Positions 51,962 to 60,720 of a stretch of 64,000 bases of DNA are shown in pieces (position 1 is the stretch's first letter; every line of letters begins with the position of its first letter). The stretch is from JACVRW01 sp963746825 (GTDB lineage: Bacteria; Actinomycetota; Thermoleophilia; Solirubrobacterales; Thermoleophilaceae). Position numbers and translations under genes: made by a program. The notes under the pieces were generated by a model, which worked only from the letters and a program-made list of their open reading frames with translations, was not told the origin of the DNA and did no database searches. Location: positions 1 through 64,000 of the forward strand of contig CAVVCU010000004.1 in the NCBI GenBank assembly GCA_963746825.1, in the 5' to 3' direction.

Positions 51962-53200
51962 GTGCTTCAGCCGGTTTCGGTCGGTAGCAAGAGCCTTGCC
52001 GACTACACACACTTGGCCGGAAGGCCCCTGATCGCAGAGATCCGCGAGCTGTCGGAGGATCTGCAGGGCCTTCGCGTGCTCCATCTCTCGGCGACCGCCT
52101 TCGGCGGCGGCGTCTCGGAGATCCTGTACACGCTGATCCCGCTCATGAACGACGTCGGGATCGAGGCCGAGTGGCAGGTGATGCTGGGCCGCGAGGAGTT
52201 CTACAACGCGACAAAGCGCCTGCACAACGCGCTGCAGGGCAACCCGGACTCGCTCTCCGACGAGGAGTGGGAGATCTTCGAGCGCTACAACGAGATGAAT
52301 GCGGCGGAGATCTCCGGGGACTGGGACGTGATCATCATCCACGACCCCCAGCCGGCGGCCATCCGCGGCCACGTGCCCGGCAAGTCCAAGAGGTGGATCT
52401 GGCGCTGCCACATCGACCTCTCCACGCCCAACCAGGACGCGATCGACCACATCGTGCCCTTCGTGCGCGACTACGACGCCACCGTGTGGCACCTGCAGCA
52501 GTACGTCCCGCCGGGCATGGACGGCGCCGCCGACCGGGTGAAGATCTGCCCGCCCGCCATAGATCCGCTTTCGCCCAAGAACATGGCGCTCTCCCCGGAG
52601 GACGCCGCGTACGTGTGCGATCAGTTCGGCATCGACGTCGACCGTCCGCTGATCTGCCAGGTCTCGCGCTTCGATCCCTGGAAGGACCCGATGGGCGTGA
52701 TCGACGCCTACCGCCTGATCACGGCGGAGATGCCCGAGGTCCAGCTCGCTCTCGTGGGCTCCATGGCCACCGACGACCCGGAGGGCTGGGAGTTCTTCAA
52801 CTCCACGATGGCCTACGCGGACGGCGATCCCGACATCCACATCCTCAACAACCTCAACAGCGTCGGGGCCATCGAGGTCAACGCCTTTCAGTCCCAGGCC
52901 GACGTGGTGATCCAGAAGTCGACGCGCGAGGGCTTCGGGCTGACGGTGTCCGAGGCGCTCTGGAAGGGGCGCCCGTTCATCGGCGGCGACGTGGGCGGCA
53001 TCCCGCTGCAGGTGACCGACGGGGAGACCGGCTTTCTCGTCTCCTCGCCCGAGGAATGCGCCGACCGCGCGCTGCGGGTGCTGCGCGAGCCCGACCTCGG
53101 CAAGCGGCTGGGCCGGGCCGGCAAGGAGCACGTGCGCCAGCACTTCCTCACGCCGCGCCTGCTGCGCGACTGGCTGAAGATCTTCCGAGACGGCCGATGA
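51962..53200 (+). CDS. treT: Trehalose-synthesising glycosyltransferase (TreT-like, GT4)
   Basis: This retaining glycosyltransferase of 412 residues resembles trehalose glycosyltransferring synthase, which makes trehalose from an NDP-glucose and glucose. Features are VLHLSATAFGGGVSEILYTL near the N-terminus, IIHDPQPAAI, RCHIDLSTPN and the second-domain EGFGLTVSEALWKG near 325, where the E-x7-E motif binds the donor nucleotide. It starts 15 bases after the RsbW-like gene and overlaps the OtsA-like gene by 4 bases, so two trehalose enzymes are co-translated. Confidence 0.85.
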   Translation: MLQPVSVGSKSLADYTHLAGRPLIAEIRELSEDLQGLRVLHLSATAFGGGVSEILYTLIPLMNDVGIEAEWQVMLGREEFYNATKRLHNALQGNPDSLSDEEWEIFERYNEMNAAEISGDWDVIIIHDPQPAAIRGHVPGKSKRWIWRCHIDLSTPNQDAIDHIVPFVRDYDATVWHLQQYVPPGMDGAADRVKICPPAIDPLSPKNMALSPEDAAYVCDQFGIDVDRPLICQVSRFDPWKDPMGVIDAYRLITAEMPEVQLALVGSMATDDPEGWEFFNSTMAYADGDPDIHILNNLNSVGAIEVNAFQSQADVVIQKSTREGFGLTVSEALWKGRPFIGGDVGGIPLQVTDGETGFLVSSPEECADRALRVLREPDLGKRLGRAGKEHVRQHFLTPRLLRDWLKIFRDGR

Positions 53201-54669
53201 TCGCGGACGCCGCGCTCGTCCTCGTGTCGAACCGCGGCCCCGCCACCTTCGCCGACGGCGAGCCGAGCCGCGGCGGAGGCGGCCTCGTGACCGCGCTCAC
53301 CGGCCTGGTCAACCACCGGGACGCGGTGTGGGTGGCCTCGGCCATGAGCGAGGGCGACGTCGAGATGAGCCGCCGCCACGACGGGGGCAGCTTCGACGTG
53401 GAGCTCGAGGACGCCAAGTACCGCGTGAAGCTCGTGGAGAGCGACCCCGAGGCCTACGACCGTTTCTACAACGTCGTTGCCAACCCCATGCTCTGGTTCA
53501 TCCAGCACTACCTGTGGGACCTCTCGAACGCCCCCGACATCCGCCGCGACGAGGTCGAGGCCTACGAGAACGGGTACTGCACGGTCAACCAGGACCTGGC
53601 GACGGCGGTGCTCGACGAGCTGAAGGACACCGAAGAGGCCGTGGTGATGCTGCACGACTACCACCTCTACGTGGCGCCCAAGCTCATCCGCGCCGAGCGG
53701 CCCGACCTGTTCCTGCACCACTTCGTCCACATCCCGTGGACTCAGCCCGACGCCTGGCGGGTCCTTCCCGCGGACATGCGCGAGGACATCTACGAGGGCA
53801 TCCTGTCCAACGACATCATCGCCTTCCACACGCGCTCCTACCAGCGCAACTTCATGCTCTGCTGCCGCGAGCTGTTCGGCCTCGAGGTCGACGAGGAGAA
53901 GGGCGTTGTGCAGTTCGAGGACCGCGAGGTGTGGGTACGCCCGTACCCGCTTCCCATCTCCGCGGAGACCTTCCGCAAGACCGCCCAGCGGCCGGCGGTC
54001 CACCAGTACGAGCGCGACATCCAGCGCCGGCGGCGCGAGCACCTGATCCTGCGCGTCGACCGCGCAGACCTGTCGAAGAACGTGCTGCGCGGGTTCACGG
54101 CCTTCGACCTCTTCCTGGAACAGCACCCGGAGTTCCTCGAACAGGTCACGTTCATCGCGCACCTGATCCCCTCGCGCCAGGACGTGCCCGAGTACGCGGA
54201 GTACCTGGAGCGCATCGAGGCGCTGGTGGCGGTGGTCAACCACCGCCACGGCACCACCGACTGGATGCCGATCGACCTGCGCCTGCGCGAGAACCTCGAG
54301 GAGGCGATCGCGGCCTACAAGCACTACGACCTGCTGATGGTCAACGCGATGTTCGACGGCATGAACCTGATCGCCAAGGAGGGCCCGCTGGTGAACGAGC
54401 GCAACGGGGTCTCGCTGCTGAGCGAGAACACCGGCGCTCACGAGGAGCTGGCCGAGTTCGCGCTCTCGGTGAACCCCTTCGACGTGCAGGACCAGGCCGA
54501 TGCCATCCACAAGGCCCTCGCGATGTCGGCCGAGGAGCGCTCGTGGCGGGCCCAGGGCCTGAAGCGGATCGTCACGGCCCGCAACCCGGGCGACTGGGTC
54601 GACGACCAGCTGGCCGACATCGAGTCCAAGCGCGCGGGCGAGGCCGCGGTCAGGCCGGATCGGGCGTGA
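53197..54669 (+). CDS. Trehalose-6-phosphate synthase-like glycosyltransferase (GT20)
   Basis: This 490-residue OtsA-like enzyme has LVSNRGPATF at the start, GGGGLVTAL for the donor loop, MLHDYHLYVAP and HIPWTQPDAWRVLP in the N-domain. IAFHTRSYQRNF and the C-domain DGMNLIAKEGPLVNE follow. Compared with classic OtsA the N-terminal arginine region is different and the phosphate-binding residues cannot be confirmed by eye. No trehalose-6-phosphate phosphatase gene is adjacent, so the acceptor may not be glucose-6-phosphate. It overlaps treT (ATGA). Confidence 0.82.
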   Translation: MIADAALVLVSNRGPATFADGEPSRGGGGLVTALTGLVNHRDAVWVASAMSEGDVEMSRRHDGGSFDVELEDAKYRVKLVESDPEAYDRFYNVVANPMLWFIQHYLWDLSNAPDIRRDEVEAYENGYCTVNQDLATAVLDELKDTEEAVVMLHDYHLYVAPKLIRAERPDLFLHHFVHIPWTQPDAWRVLPADMREDIYEGILSNDIIAFHTRSYQRNFMLCCRELFGLEVDEEKGVVQFEDREVWVRPYPLPISAETFRKTAQRPAVHQYERDIQRRRREHLILRVDRADLSKNVLRGFTAFDLFLEQHPEFLEQVTFIAHLIPSRQDVPEYAEYLERIEALVAVVNHRHGTTDWMPIDLRLRENLEEAIAAYKHYDLLMVNAMFDGMNLIAKEGPLVNERNGVSLLSENTGAHEELAEFALSVNPFDVQDQADAIHKALAMSAEERSWRAQGLKRIVTARNPGDWVDDQLADIESKRAGEAAVRPDRA

Positions 54670-55081
54670 ACTCGCCCGGTGTGGGCTTGACCGGCGCCGG
54701 GCTGAGGGGCGCGGGCGCGGGCGGAGCGGGCGGCTTCGGCGCCTGAGGCTGCGCCGGGCCGGCGGGCGCCGGCGGCTCGGTTCGTTGCTGGGCGGGTTTG
54801 CGGCGCCGCTCGGGACTCTGCTTGGGGCGCGGTGGTCGTTTCGGCGGACTCTGGGTGCGCGGGCGCGGGCGGGGGCTGGGCTCGCGGGGCGGGTGCGGAG
54901 GACGTTCGCGCGGGAGGGGCTCGACCGGGGCCGGCATGAAAGCGGGCTCGCCGGGCCCCGAAGGCTTCACGCTCAGCAGGATCAGGGCGCCGGCGGCCAG
55001 CAGCGCGGCCAGGCGCCCCACGTTTGCCCAGCGCACCCGGCGCCACAGCGCCGGGGCGCCGCCTGCCCGCCGCCCGTACAT
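54650..55081 (-). CDS. Proline-rich single-pass membrane protein
   Basis: This 143-residue protein has one helix near 22-40 (VGRLAALLAAGALILLSV), followed by an external tail that is almost wholly proline, alanine, arginine and lysine. Such low-complexity frames can be chance readings in GC-rich DNA, but the helix plus tail order is sensible and no other gene uses the region. It is convergent with the GT20 gene, overlapping by 20 bases, and divergent from rpsF. Confidence 0.5.
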   Translation of the reverse strand: MYGRRAGGAPALWRRVRWANVGRLAALLAAGALILLSVKPSGPGEPAFMPAPVEPLPRERPPHPPREPSPRPRPRTQSPPKRPPRPKQSPERRRKPAQQRTEPPAPAGPAQPQAPKPPAPPAPAPLSPAPVKPTPGEFTPDPA

Positions 55082-55167
55082 GCCACCGCTAAGCCCGCCG
55101 TGGGCCGGATTCGCCCCGGGTGCAGGGCAAGGACGGCCCGGAACCCGCTGCTAACCTGCCCCGCTCG

Positions 55168-55614
55168 ATGACTCGCCTGTACGACCTCATGCTGATGATC
55201 GACCCGACCGCTCCCGAGGAGCGGCGCACTGCGGCCGTGGACGAGGCCGAGTCGATGATCGCCTCGGGAGGCGAGCTGGTCGAGAAGCACGACTGGGGTC
55301 ACCGGCGGATGGCCTACGAGATCGACCACCGGCCCGAGGCCGACTACCTGCTCTACCAGTTCAACGGCGACAACGCCCTGCTCGACCGGCTCAACCAGCG
55401 CCTGCGCATCCTCGACGGGGTCCTGCGCTTCCGCATCATCAAGGTGAAGCCCGGCCAGCCGACCCCGCCGCCGCCCGAGCAGCAGGGCCCGCGCCGCCGC
55501 GACGAGCGCGAGCCTCAGGACACCCGCGTGGCCGCCCGCGCCGCAGCGGACGCCCCGCCGCCGGCGGAGGCCGACGAGGACGCTCTCGTCGAGGCCCAGG
55601 CGCCCGCCGAGTAG
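55168..55614 (+). CDS. rpsF: 30S ribosomal protein S6
   Basis: S6 binds 16S rRNA with S18 in the small subunit platform. The core (residues 1-95: YDLMLMIDPTAPEE, GHRRMAYEI, YLLYQFNG, LRFRIIKV) is complete. It is followed by a ~50-residue proline-rich and then acidic tail, longer than the short acidic tails of most S6 proteins. The ATG at 55168 starts the core directly. It heads the rpsF-ssb-rpsR-rplI-dnaB order typical of bacteria. Confidence 0.95.
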   Translation: MTRLYDLMLMIDPTAPEERRTAAVDEAESMIASGGELVEKHDWGHRRMAYEIDHRPEADYLLYQFNGDNALLDRLNQRLRILDGVLRFRIIKVKPGQPTPPPPEQQGPRRRDEREPQDTRVAARAAADAPPPAEADEDALVEAQAPAE

Positions 55615-55757
55615 CTCGAACGTAACGGCTTCGCCAAAGAAGCCGCACTTCGCAGCAACTTCCTGTCAGTTCCCTCCCATCGCCGCCGACCCCCTTCGTA
55701 CACTCGATCGACAGCCATCAAAGCCGTCTCAGGTAGACGTAGAAGGGAGTTGCCGTC

Positions 55758-56213
55758 ATGGCAGCATCGAACATCAACAGGGTGATTCTGACTGGGAACC
55801 TCACCCGCGATCCCGAGCTTCGCTCGCTTCCGAGCGGCACCTCGGTGTGCAACCTGCGCGTCGCCACCAACACGCGCCGCAAGGACGGATCCACCGGCGA
55901 GTGGGTCGACAAGCCCAACTATTTCGACGTCACGGTGTGGGGCGCTCAGGGCGAGAACTGCTCTCAGTACCTCTCGAAGGGACGCCCGATTGCGGTCGAC
56001 GGACGCCTCGAGTGGCGCGAGTGGCAGGACAAGGACGGCAACAAGCGCCAGTCGGTGGATATCATTGCCGACTCCGTCCAGTTCCTCGGTTCCCGAGAGG
56101 GCAACGAGAACGGTGGCCGCTTCACGCCGCAGAGCGACGTGCCGGCGGACACCGGCGACTTCCAGACCGCGCCGGCAGGCGCAGGGGGCTCGGACGACGA
56201 CATCCCGTTTTAA
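55758..56213 (+). CDS. ssb: Single-stranded DNA-binding protein
   Basis: This SSB has 151 residues with the OB fold in about 1-110 (NRVILTGNLTRDPELR, NYFDVTVWGAQGENC, GRPIAVDGRLEWREW) and the protein-interaction tip DDDIPF at the C-terminus. It binds single-stranded DNA at forks and recruits repair partners. The AAGGGAG site is 7 bases before the ATG. The 143-base gap from rpsF may hold its own promoter. Confidence 0.96.
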   Translation: MAASNINRVILTGNLTRDPELRSLPSGTSVCNLRVATNTRRKDGSTGEWVDKPNYFDVTVWGAQGENCSQYLSKGRPIAVDGRLEWREWQDKDGNKRQSVDIIADSVQFLGSREGNENGGRFTPQSDVPADTGDFQTAPAGAGGSDDDIPF

Positions 56214-56245
56214 ACCCGAAGTAGAGAAGGCGTAGGAGCAACCAG

Positions 56246-56527
56246 GTGGCAAAGCAGCGTGGAGGTGGAAGGGCGACCAGCGACCGCAAGCGCGGTCGCA
56301 TCAAGGGCGCTCCCGGCGGAGGGCGGCGCAAGTCGTGCCCGTTCTGCCGCGACAAGGTCGACATCGTCGACTACCGGGACCTCGCATCGCTGCGACGGGC
56401 GATCAGCGACAAGGGCAAGATCCGCTCTTCGCGCGTGACCGGTGCATGCCGGCGCCACCAGTCCCAGCTCGCCAACGCGGTCAAGCGCGCGCGTGAGCTG
56501 GGCCTGCTGCCCTACGTAGCTTCGTAA
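56246..56527 (+). CDS. rpsR: 30S ribosomal protein S18
   Basis: S18 is 93 residues: a basic N-terminal arm, then CPFCRDKVDIVDYRDLASLRR and the conserved GKIRSSRVTGACRRHQ core. Cysteines CPFC plus a later C suggest the zinc-binding (C+) paralogue form rather than the C-minus form. The GTG start is preceded by a GGAG-type site. Confidence 0.96.
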   Translation: MAKQRGGGRATSDRKRGRIKGAPGGGRRKSCPFCRDKVDIVDYRDLASLRRAISDKGKIRSSRVTGACRRHQSQLANAVKRARELGLLPYVAS

Positions 56528-56544
56528 GGACGGGAACCACAGGC

Positions 56545-56997
56545 ATGGCCCAGGCAATCCTCTTGAAGGACGCGGATGCGCTCGGCGAGCGCGGCGACGT
56601 GATCGACGTCTCGCCCGGCTACCTCCGCAACTACCTCGTACCGCGCAAGATCGCTCAGCCGGCGACGCCGGCCTCGATCGCCGAGTCACAGCGCCGCGCC
56701 GAGGCGGCGGAGCGAGCCGCGGTCGAGGCGGCCAGCAAGGCCGAGGAGACGGCCGCGCTGCTGCGCAAGACGGTGCTCACGATCTCTCACCAGGCGGGTG
56801 ACGACGGCCGGCTGTTCGGCTCGGTCACCTCGCAGGAGATCGCGGACGCGGTGCGCCAGGCGCGCGGCGTCCGGCTCGACAAGCGGCGCATCCAGCTCGA
56901 GGACTCCATCAAGACAACGGGCACGCACATGGTCACCGTCGAGGTCGCGGACGGCGTGACGGCTGACATCAAGACAATCGTCACACCGCAGGCCTAG
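56545..56997 (+). CDS. rplI: 50S ribosomal protein L9
   Basis: L9 is an elongated two-domain protein of 150 residues. The N-domain motif is VIDVSPGYLRNYLVPRKIA near 19-37, a long connecting helix follows (about 45-75), and the C-domain (GRLFGSVTSQEIADAV) binds the L1 stalk base. It ends 8 bases before dnaB. Confidence 0.96.
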   Translation: MAQAILLKDADALGERGDVIDVSPGYLRNYLVPRKIAQPATPASIAESQRRAEAAERAAVEAASKAEETAALLRKTVLTISHQAGDDGRLFGSVTSQEIADAVRQARGVRLDKRRIQLEDSIKTTGTHMVTVEVADGVTADIKTIVTPQA

Positions 56998-57005
56998 CCC
57001 GCCTC

Positions 57006-58418
57006 GTGGCGGTCGCGGTCCCGCCTGAGTCCGCGGGCAGCGTCCCTCCCCACAACGAGGAGGCCGAGGCCTCCGTTCTGGGCGCCATCCTGCTCACAGA
57101 GCAGGCGCTCGACGGGGTGCTGCTCGAGATCGGGCTGAAGCCCGGCCACTTCTACCGCCCGCGCCACTCGCGGATCTTCGCCGCGATGATCCGCCTCAAG
57201 GAGAAGGCGGAGCCCGAGGCGGTCGACGCGCTCACCGTATGCGACAACCTGCGCAGCCACGGCGAGCTCGAGGAGGCGGGCGGCGAGGCCTACGTCCACT
57301 CGCTGCCCACCGTGGTGCCCGCCGTGGGCGCCGTCCTCGACTACGCGCGCATCGTCCGCGACGACGCGCTCATGCGCGGGATCCTCAACACCACCCGCGA
57401 GATCCAGGCCGAGGTGCTGGCCCACCGCGGCGAGCCGCGCGAGCTGATCGAGCGAGCCGAGAAGGCGCTCTTCGAGATCGGCCACGACACCGGCTCGTCC
57501 GAGATGCGCGCGATCGAGGCCGTGCTCCACGAGGAGATCGACAAGCTCGAGGAGCTCTCGCGCAACGACATCGGCCTGACCGGCACCCCGTCGGGCTTCT
57601 CCGATCTCGACGACCTCACCGGCGGGTTCCAGCCCGGCAACCTGATCGTGCTGGCGGCCAGGCCATCCATGGGAAAATCGACCTTGGCCACCAACATCGC
57701 CGAGAACGCCGCCATCGACGCCGAGAAGCCGGTGGCGCTGTTCTCGCTGGAGATGTCGGAGACCGAGCTCGCCCACCGCTTCATCGCCTCTCAGGCGAAG
57801 GTCTCGAGCGACGAGCTGCGCAAGGGCCGGGTCAAGGCCGACCGCTGGCCCAAGGTGCTGCGCGCGGTCGAGAAGCTGGCGCGTGCGCCGATCTACATCG
57901 ACGACTCGAGCGACATCAGCGTGCTCGAGATGCGGGCCAAGGCCCGCCGGCTACACGCCAAGACGGGCGGGCTGGGCCTGCTCATCGTCGACTACCTGCA
58001 ACTGCTGCGGCCGGACGGCCGCACGGACAGCCGCGTCGAGGCCGTGGGCCAGATCAGCCGTGGGCTCAAGATCCTCGCCCGCGAGCTCAACATCCCGGTG
58101 ATCGCCGTCTCGCAGCTGTCCCGCGCCGTTGAGTCGCGCAACCCGCCCATTCCCATGCTGTCCGACCTTCGCGAGAGCGGTCAGGTCGAGCAGGACTCCG
58201 ACCTCGTGATGTTCGTCTACCGCGAGGAGTACTACGACAAGGAGTCCGAGCGGCTCGGCGAGGCGGACGTGATCATCGCCAAGCACCGCAACGGGCCCAT
58301 CGGCGAGGTGCCCCTCACCTTCCTGTCCAAGTACCCCCGTTTCGCCAGCCGCGCCTGGGACCGTGGCGCCTCCGCGGCGCTGCCCAGCGGAAACGGCTCC
58401 GACCAGGGCGGCGGCTGA
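57006..58418 (+). CDS. dnaB: Replicative DNA helicase
   Basis: DnaB has 470 residues: an N-terminal dimer domain (EEAEASVLGAILL, FYRPRHSRIF), a linker helix and the RecA-like domain with Walker A ARPSMGKST near 219-227 and Walker B LLIVDYLQLL near 326. No intein is present at the common insertion site. The GTG at 57006 opens it, and the DnaC-like gene begins one base after its stop, suggesting a dedicated loader. Confidence 0.95.
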   Translation: MAVAVPPESAGSVPPHNEEAEASVLGAILLTEQALDGVLLEIGLKPGHFYRPRHSRIFAAMIRLKEKAEPEAVDALTVCDNLRSHGELEEAGGEAYVHSLPTVVPAVGAVLDYARIVRDDALMRGILNTTREIQAEVLAHRGEPRELIERAEKALFEIGHDTGSSEMRAIEAVLHEEIDKLEELSRNDIGLTGTPSGFSDLDDLTGGFQPGNLIVLAARPSMGKSTLATNIAENAAIDAEKPVALFSLEMSETELAHRFIASQAKVSSDELRKGRVKADRWPKVLRAVEKLARAPIYIDDSSDISVLEMRAKARRLHAKTGGLGLLIVDYLQLLRPDGRTDSRVEAVGQISRGLKILARELNIPVIAVSQLSRAVESRNPPIPMLSDLRESGQVEQDSDLVMFVYREEYYDKESERLGEADVIIAKHRNGPIGEVPLTFLSKYPRFASRAWDRGASAALPSGNGSDQGGG

Positions 58419-58419
58419 G

Positions 58420-59316
58420 GTGCTGAGGCAGATCGACGCCGAGGAGCCTGCCGCCTGCGCCTTCGGCGAGTGCGACGGATCCACGTGGGTGCTCGACGAG
58501 GAGACCAACGAGAGCCGCCCCTGTCGCTGCCGGGAGGCCCGCGTTCGGCGTGCGATCAGCGGCGGCATCGGCACGGGCATCGGACGCCGCTTCCTCGAGG
58601 TCTCCTTCGATCGCGAGCCTGTTCGCTCCATCGAGCCGACCGTCCTGCGCAGGGTGAGGACCTTCGCCCGCGACATGGACAAGAACCTCGGCACCGGCAA
58701 GGGGCTGTGGTTCGACGGCCCGGTGGGCACGGGCAAGACCTCGCTCGCCATCCTTGTGGCCAAGGCGGCACGGGACGCCGGGCGCTCCTACGCCGTCTAC
58801 CCCGTGCCCCGGCTCCTCGCCGAGATCAAGCGCACCTTCGACCGCGATTCGAGCGACAACTACATGGGCTTCTTCCGGCGCCTGTGCTCGGTCGACATGC
58901 TGGTGCTCGACGACCTGGGCGCCGAGAAGCAGACCGAGTGGGTGCTCGAGCAGCTCTTCTCCATCGTCAACGAGCGCTGGCAGGACCGGCGCTCGATCGT
59001 GGTCACCACCAACCTTCCCGACCCCGATCCCGACGCCCCCAGCCGGATGCTGCGGGCCAGCGTGCGCGACCTTCGCGAGGCCACCGCGTCGGGTCGCGTG
59101 TCCGGCCGGGACCTCGACGAGCTGCGGCGCGTCGTCGAACGGGTCGAGCGGGTGGCGGCCCAGGTGGGCGAGCTCGACGTGGCCGCCGACTACGACCCGA
59201 TCCTGCGGCTGCGCCGGCAGATCGGCTCGCGCACGGTCTCGCGGCTGATCGAGATCTGCGACGACCCGCTGCCCATCATGGGCGACGACCTGCGCATGGC
59301 CGCGCAGGGAGCGTAG
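58420..59316 (+). CDS. DnaC/IstB-like AAA ATPase, probable helicase loader
   Basis: This 298-residue protein has an N-terminal cysteine cluster (CAFGEC...CRC, about 11-34), likely a zinc-binding element. The AAA domain has Walker A GPVGTGKTSLA near 102-112, Walker B MLVLDDLGAE near 163 and sensor VVTTNLP near 194. The pattern is that of DnaC/DnaI loaders, and placement one base after dnaB supports helicase loading. The C-terminal ~70 residues are extra helices not found in E. coli DnaC. Confidence 0.85.
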   Translation: MLRQIDAEEPAACAFGECDGSTWVLDEETNESRPCRCREARVRRAISGGIGTGIGRRFLEVSFDREPVRSIEPTVLRRVRTFARDMDKNLGTGKGLWFDGPVGTGKTSLAILVAKAARDAGRSYAVYPVPRLLAEIKRTFDRDSSDNYMGFFRRLCSVDMLVLDDLGAEKQTEWVLEQLFSIVNERWQDRRSIVVTTNLPDPDPDAPSRMLRASVRDLREATASGRVSGRDLDELRRVVERVERVAAQVGELDVAADYDPILRLRRQIGSRTVSRLIEICDDPLPIMGDDLRMAAQGA

Positions 59317-59323
59317 TGCGCGA

Positions 59324-59344
59324 GCGCCCGGCTCGGCCGGGCGC
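59324..59344 (+). terminator. Terminator-like hairpin after the DnaC-like gene
   Basis: Perfect 9-base arms GCGCCCGGC and GCCGGGCGC flank a TCG loop, with ACCCTTTTCCC following. It sits 7 bases after the stop and shares flanking words with the hairpin at 35935. Confidence 0.7.
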
Positions 59345-59398
59345 GAAGCGACCCTTTTCCCGCGCAGGCGCCCTAGCCTCCCCCTAGACTCGGCGATC

Positions 59399-60706
59399 GT
59401 GCCTGGACTCGTGATCGTGGGCGCCCAGTGGGGCGATGAAGGAAAGGGGAAGGTCGTCGACCTGATCGCCGAGCAGGCCGATCTCGTGGTGCGCTTTCAG
59501 GGCGGCAACAACGCGGGCCACACCATCATCCGCGACGGCGAGACCTTCAAGTTCCACCTCATTCCCTCGGGGATCCTCTACCCCGGCAAGCTGTGCGCCA
59601 TCGGCAACGGCGTGGTCGTCGACCCCAAGGTGCTGACCGAGGAGATCGCCGAGCTCACGCGCCGGCGCATCGACCTGAGCGGGCTGCGGGTCTCGGCCAA
59701 CGCGCACCTGATCATGCCCTACCACAAGCTCCTCGACCACGCGGGCGAGGCCAAGCTGGGCAAGCTCCAGATCGGCACCACGCGGCGCGGCATCGGCCCC
59801 TGCTACGCCGACAAGGCGGCCCGGCTCGGCATCAGGATGCAGGACCTCCTCGACGAGAAGATCCTGCGCAAGAAGATCTACGCGGCGATGGAGCCCAAGC
59901 GCCTGATGCTGCGGCCCTTCGAGAAGGAGCCCGAGCTCGATCTCCACACCATGTCCGAGGAGTTCCGGATCCTCGGCCACCGCCTCGAGCCCTACATCGC
60001 GGACACCCCGCCGATCGCCTGGCGCACCCTCGACGAGGGCGGCCTGGTGGTGTTCGAGGGGGCGCAGGGCGCGCTGCTGGACATCGATCACGGCACCTAT
60101 CCCTTCGTCACCTCCTCCAACACCGTGGCCGGCGCCGCCTGCGCCGGGGCCGGGGTGGGACCGCGCTCCATCGACGAGGTCTGGGGCATCGCCAAGGCCT
60201 ACGCCACGCGCGTCGGGGCCGGTCCTTTCCCAACCGAGCTGCAGGACGATCTCGGCGACCGCATACGCGCGGCCGGCGCCGAGTTCGGCACCACCACCGG
60301 CCGGCCTCGGCGTACCGGTTGGATCGACCTGCTCGCACTGCGCTACGCCACGCGCATCAACGGCCTGACCGGTCTGGTGCTGACCAAGCTCGACGTGCTC
60401 ACCGGGGTGGACCCCCTGCAGGTCGGCGTGCGCTACCACGGGCCCGGCGGCGCGACCTTCGAGGAGTTTCCCTACCACCAGTCGATCGTGCACAAGGTCG
60501 ACGGCGGCCTGGTCGAGCTGCCAGGCTGGCACGAGGACATCACCGCCTGCCGCTCACTCGACGAGCTGCCGCCCAACGCGCAGTCCTACCTGGAGTTCAT
60601 CTCCGATTTCCTCGACATCCCGATCGTGATGGTGGGCGTCGGCCCGGCGCGCGACGAGATGATCTGGACCGGGGCCGCCGAGCGCCTCCGTCCGGCTCCC
60701 GCCTGA
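59399..60706 (+). CDS. purA: Adenylosuccinate synthetase
   Basis: PurA couples GTP hydrolysis to condensation of IMP and aspartate in AMP synthesis. In its 435 residues the P-loop-like GDEGKGKVVD is near 12-21, with NNAGHTI, GIGPCYADKAAR, FEGAQGALLDIDHGTYPFVTSS and the C-terminal TTTGRPRRTGW. The GTG start is at 59399. It is flanked upstream by the DnaC-like gene and its terminator, and is convergent with the RDD gene. Confidence 0.95.
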   Translation: MPGLVIVGAQWGDEGKGKVVDLIAEQADLVVRFQGGNNAGHTIIRDGETFKFHLIPSGILYPGKLCAIGNGVVVDPKVLTEEIAELTRRRIDLSGLRVSANAHLIMPYHKLLDHAGEAKLGKLQIGTTRRGIGPCYADKAARLGIRMQDLLDEKILRKKIYAAMEPKRLMLRPFEKEPELDLHTMSEEFRILGHRLEPYIADTPPIAWRTLDEGGLVVFEGAQGALLDIDHGTYPFVTSSNTVAGAACAGAGVGPRSIDEVWGIAKAYATRVGAGPFPTELQDDLGDRIRAAGAEFGTTTGRPRRTGWIDLLALRYATRINGLTGLVLTKLDVLTGVDPLQVGVRYHGPGGATFEEFPYHQSIVHKVDGGLVELPGWHEDITACRSLDELPPNAQSYLEFISDFLDIPIVMVGVGPARDEMIWTGAAERLRPAPA

Positions 60707-60720
60707 TCGCTCTCTATCTC

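Noticed and set aside
57006..58418. Possible intein in dnaB
   Set aside because: The helicase reads through at normal length with no insertion at the Walker A or other common intein sites.
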